A stretch of DNA of 64,000 bases, taken from Leuconostoc litchii (GTDB lineage Bacteria; Bacillota; Bacilli; Lactobacillales; Lactobacillaceae). The translations under genes were made by a program, and so were the position numbers. Location of the stretch: contig NZ_SDGY01000001.1 of assembly GCF_008107645.1 (NCBI RefSeq), positions 449,955-513,954 of the forward strand, given 5' to 3'. Below, piece by piece: positions 62,271 through 64,000 of the stretch. Below the pieces are notes generated by a model, which did not search any database, was not told the origin of the DNA, and saw only the letters and a list, made by a program, of their open reading frames with translations. The first letter of the stretch is position 1. The number at the start of each line of letters is the position of its first letter.

Positions 62271-62375
62271 ATTTTATTCTCCATTTTCAACAATATATCG
62301 TCTTCTATACGATATGACTCGATACAAACCACCCACAGAACCAATCATTTTATACGCCTCATTTTTATTTTGACA

Positions 62376-62640
62376 ATGAAAAAGCCCGTTAATTGTTACA
62401 TAACAATTAACGGGCGAATTTCGCGGTACCACCGTTTATTAACTACTAAATTTCATTAGTGTTTTCTTAACTACGGGTCATTAAATGACCGATAGCCATG
62501 CACTATAACGGTTGCAACCGGCTAATACTCAAAGATAAATCGTACTAGCTTTCTCCAGAACTACTTTCAGTTTCATGTCTGACATCCTCACATTTACCGG
62601 ATGCTTTCTGTAACAAAACATAAAATTTACTCTTTCTTTC
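62376..62640 (-). promoter_or_regulatory. T-box leader of brnQ with terminator
   Basis: The minus strand contains the T-box core GGTGGTACCGCG (62422-62433) followed by terminator stem GCCCGTTAATTGTTA/TAACAATTAACGGGC (62382-62415) and TTTTTC. Upstream is a stem I-like region with ATCC ... GGAT and TTCTGGAG. Uncharged tRNA pairing should favour antitermination. I could not identify the specifier codon with confidence; branched-chain is expected from the gene. Confidence 0.88.
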
Positions 62641-62661
62641 ATCGAAAAATAACTCTGAATA

Positions 62662-62690
62662 ATTATAAGCTAAAAATCAAAATTTGGCAA
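62662..62690 (-). promoter_or_regulatory. Promoter of the brnQ T-box transcript
   Basis: On the minus strand TTGCCA, 17 bases, TATAAT, directly upstream of the leader. Confidence 0.7.
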
Positions 62691-62699
62691 ATATTATAA

Positions 62700-64000
62700 T
62701 TAGTTTAATTGTTTCAAACCAATTCCTGTGAAAGCGGAAATAGCTGACATAACTGGTGAAAGAAGTGCAAAAAATGTAAATGGCACAAATGCTAATACCG
62801 GCACACCCAAAGTTTGTGCCGCAAAAGCCCCGGCTACACCCCACGGCACAAGATAATTCGCTACTGTTCCACTGTCCTCAATTGTTCTCCCCAAAGCAAG
62901 ACTAGATAAGTGAACACGAGTAAAGCTCTCTTTAAATAATTGGCCAGGTAAAATTGTTGCCAAATACTGTTCACCAACCAAAAAATTAGCGCTAATTCCA
63001 GTTAACAAAGTAGCTAAAATAACTGAGCTTTGTGAATGTAAATGTTTTACAATTGGAGCCATAACAACTTTTAAGATGCCTAACCCATCTAATAATCCAC
63101 CAAGAGCCAAAGCTAACATTATCATCATGACGGTATCCATCATTGCTGATATGCCACCACGATTCAGTAACAATATCAATGTAGCATTGTGACTTGTTGT
63201 TTTAAAACCGTGGATTAGTAAATCAGCATAAGCAGATACGCTATGATTTATCAAAAAAGCAACACTAGAAACTAAAATATTAATCATTAAAGAAGGAATG
63301 GCAGGTATCTTAGCCCATGAAGTAATCACCAACACGAGCAATGGTACAATAGCCCACCATGTTGGCTTTAACAACGGTAATAACAAAGCGATTTTTTGTG
63401 TTGTGCCTGGAACAGAATGATGGCCTAATCCCAGTATAATTGTTACAAGAAATGTTACACCAAAAGCAGGTAATGTTGTCCACATCAAATTTTTAATATG
63501 CGCAAATAAATCTGTTTCAGAAATCGCACTTGCTAAATTAGTAGAATCTGATAATGGTGAACTTTTATCACCAAATATCGCACCAGATAGAATTGTTCCA
63601 GCAATAAGTGCTGGGTTTAACCCCATTAATGTGCCAACGCCCATTAAAGCGACACCAACAGTTGATAGCGTTGTGAAAGCACTACCAATCAAGGTACCCA
63701 CTATAGCAGTAGTCAGTAGTGCAGTAGGTAAGAAAAATTGTGGATTTAAAATCTTAAATCCAACCCAAACCATAGTCGGAATAACACCGGTAGCAAGCCA
63801 TAAAGCAATCAAAGATCCTATTAGTAAAAATAAAAATAATGGTGCTATACCGGTAGTGATACCACTAATTAATGCCTTTTGACTTTCCTGCCAGCCTATT
63901 CCTTGAAATCGAGCAATAATCATAATAAAACTGATTGCTAGAAAAATCGGCACAATAGGTGATAAACCAAACCCGATAACACCTGTTGATAAGATAATTA
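62700..64000 (-). CDS. nhaC: Na+/H+ antiporter NhaC (5' end outside window)
   Basis: At least 433 codons are open; the N-terminus is beyond the right edge (the frame continues through IILSTGVIGFGLSP into the annotated part). Hallmarks: NPALIAGTILSGAIFGDKSS and PLSDSTNLASA, typical of NhaC, and AALGRTIEDSGTV-like SSLALGRTIEDSGTV near the C-terminus. NhaC exchanges Na+ for H+ at the membrane. A separate promoter drives brnQ downstream. Confidence 0.9.
   Translation of the reverse strand, partial: IILSTGVIGFGLSPIVPIFLAISFIMIIARFQGIGWQESQKALISGITTGIAPLFLFLLIGSLIALWLATGVIPTMVWVGFKILNPQFFLPTALLTTAIVGTLIGSAFTTLSTVGVALMGVGTLMGLNPALIAGTILSGAIFGDKSSPLSDSTNLASAISETDLFAHIKNLMWTTLPAFGVTFLVTIILGLGHHSVPGTTQKIALLLPLLKPTWWAIVPLLVLVITSWAKIPAIPSLMINILVSSVAFLINHSVSAYADLLIHGFKTTSHNATLILLLNRGGISAMMDTVMMIMLALALGGLLDGLGILKVVMAPIVKHLHSQSSVILATLLTGISANFLVGEQYLATILPGQLFKESFTRVHLSSLALGRTIEDSGTVANYLVPWGVAGAFAAQTLGVPVLAFVPFTFFALLSPVMSAISAFTGIGLKQLN

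Noticed and set aside
62295-62315. ATATCGT-N7-ACGATAT palindrome before brnQ as a further MarR site
   Set aside because: The half-sites match but the spacing is 7 instead of 2 beyond the shared ATATCGT arm, so it is unlikely to bind the same dimer; it may be another operator or an RNA hairpin.
1-64000. CRISPR arrays, tRNA or rRNA genes, prophage genes, replication origin
   Set aside because: No regularly spaced direct repeats, no tRNA cloverleaf candidates and no phage structural or replication genes were seen by eye; a dedicated scan could still find a tRNA.

Overview
The window is AT-rich and gene-dense, with strong Gram-positive ribosome binding sites (AGGAG/AAGGAG), frequent TTG/GTG starts, long U-tailed terminators, a T-box, a TPP riboswitch, a CcpA cre box, and protein families typical of Lactobacillales (Rgg, DUF3278, B3/B4 protein, BrnQ, NhaC, GPH sugar symporter). 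It reads as a chromosomal accessory region of a lactic acid bacterium. Leuconostocaceae is my best guess from overall protein flavour; this is inference, since there is no rRNA or housekeeping marker to confirm it.

Layout: (1) 1-3.5 kb holds an McrBC-like modification-dependent restriction pair (McrC runs off the left edge). (2) 3.7-5.4 kb is gene debris: a frameshifted membrane-anchored surface protein followed by the first of four relics of one unrecognised gene family. (3) 5.4-14.5 kb holds regulator/effector pairs: alaX-lysE/MarR with twin palindromic operators, a BmrR-like MerR, SDR/MerR, and an HxlR-controlled FtsX-type ABC exporter followed by a frameshifted membrane nucleotidyltransferase gene. 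(4) 14.5-17.8 kb holds IS3-like debris, a lone fabI, and yjdF with a probable yjdF riboswitch. (5) 17.8-23.8 kb holds XRE+DUF3278, PadR+DUF1129-like and XRE+truncated-partner modules and an Rgg/MFS pair. (6) 24.2-29.3 kb is a TPP-riboswitch operon thiE-thiS-thiF-thiG-MFS-amidohydrolase. It would make thiazole phosphate, couple it to the pyrimidine and, by inference, import and deformylate a pyrimidine precursor. (7) 29.6-44 kb holds an arginase-like protein, a multidrug MFS pump, an S41 protease, a TetR-linked membrane operon of unknown function, another XRE module, an alpha/beta hydrolase, a D-hydroxyacid dehydrogenase, a quinone reductase, a YczE-like protein and an NAD-binding protein. (8) 44-48.6 kb is an isomalto-oligosaccharide operon (GH13, GPH symporter, small protein, LacI regulator) with a cre box and a LacI-type operator. 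(9) 48.7-53.4 kb holds a disulfide reductase-like flavoprotein with a MarR gene whose operator is shared with the quinone reductase at 40 kb, a dead aldo/keto reductase, tautomerase and FAH-family genes, a nonsense-interrupted MarR and a TetR gene. (10) 53.5-64 kb holds a membrane-anchored TIM-barrel protein, a MarR-GNAT-B3/B4 operon, a UMF1-type MFS protein, another GNAT, a TetR/NQO pair, two small anchored proteins, T-box-controlled brnQ and a partial nhaC.

Two themes stand out. Many small transcription factors sit next to their likely targets with readable palindromic operators, including a multi-site MarR motif. There is also heavy gene decay (frameshifts, nonsense codons, repeated relics) between intact genes. 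No tRNA or rRNA gene, CRISPR array or intact insertion sequence was seen.
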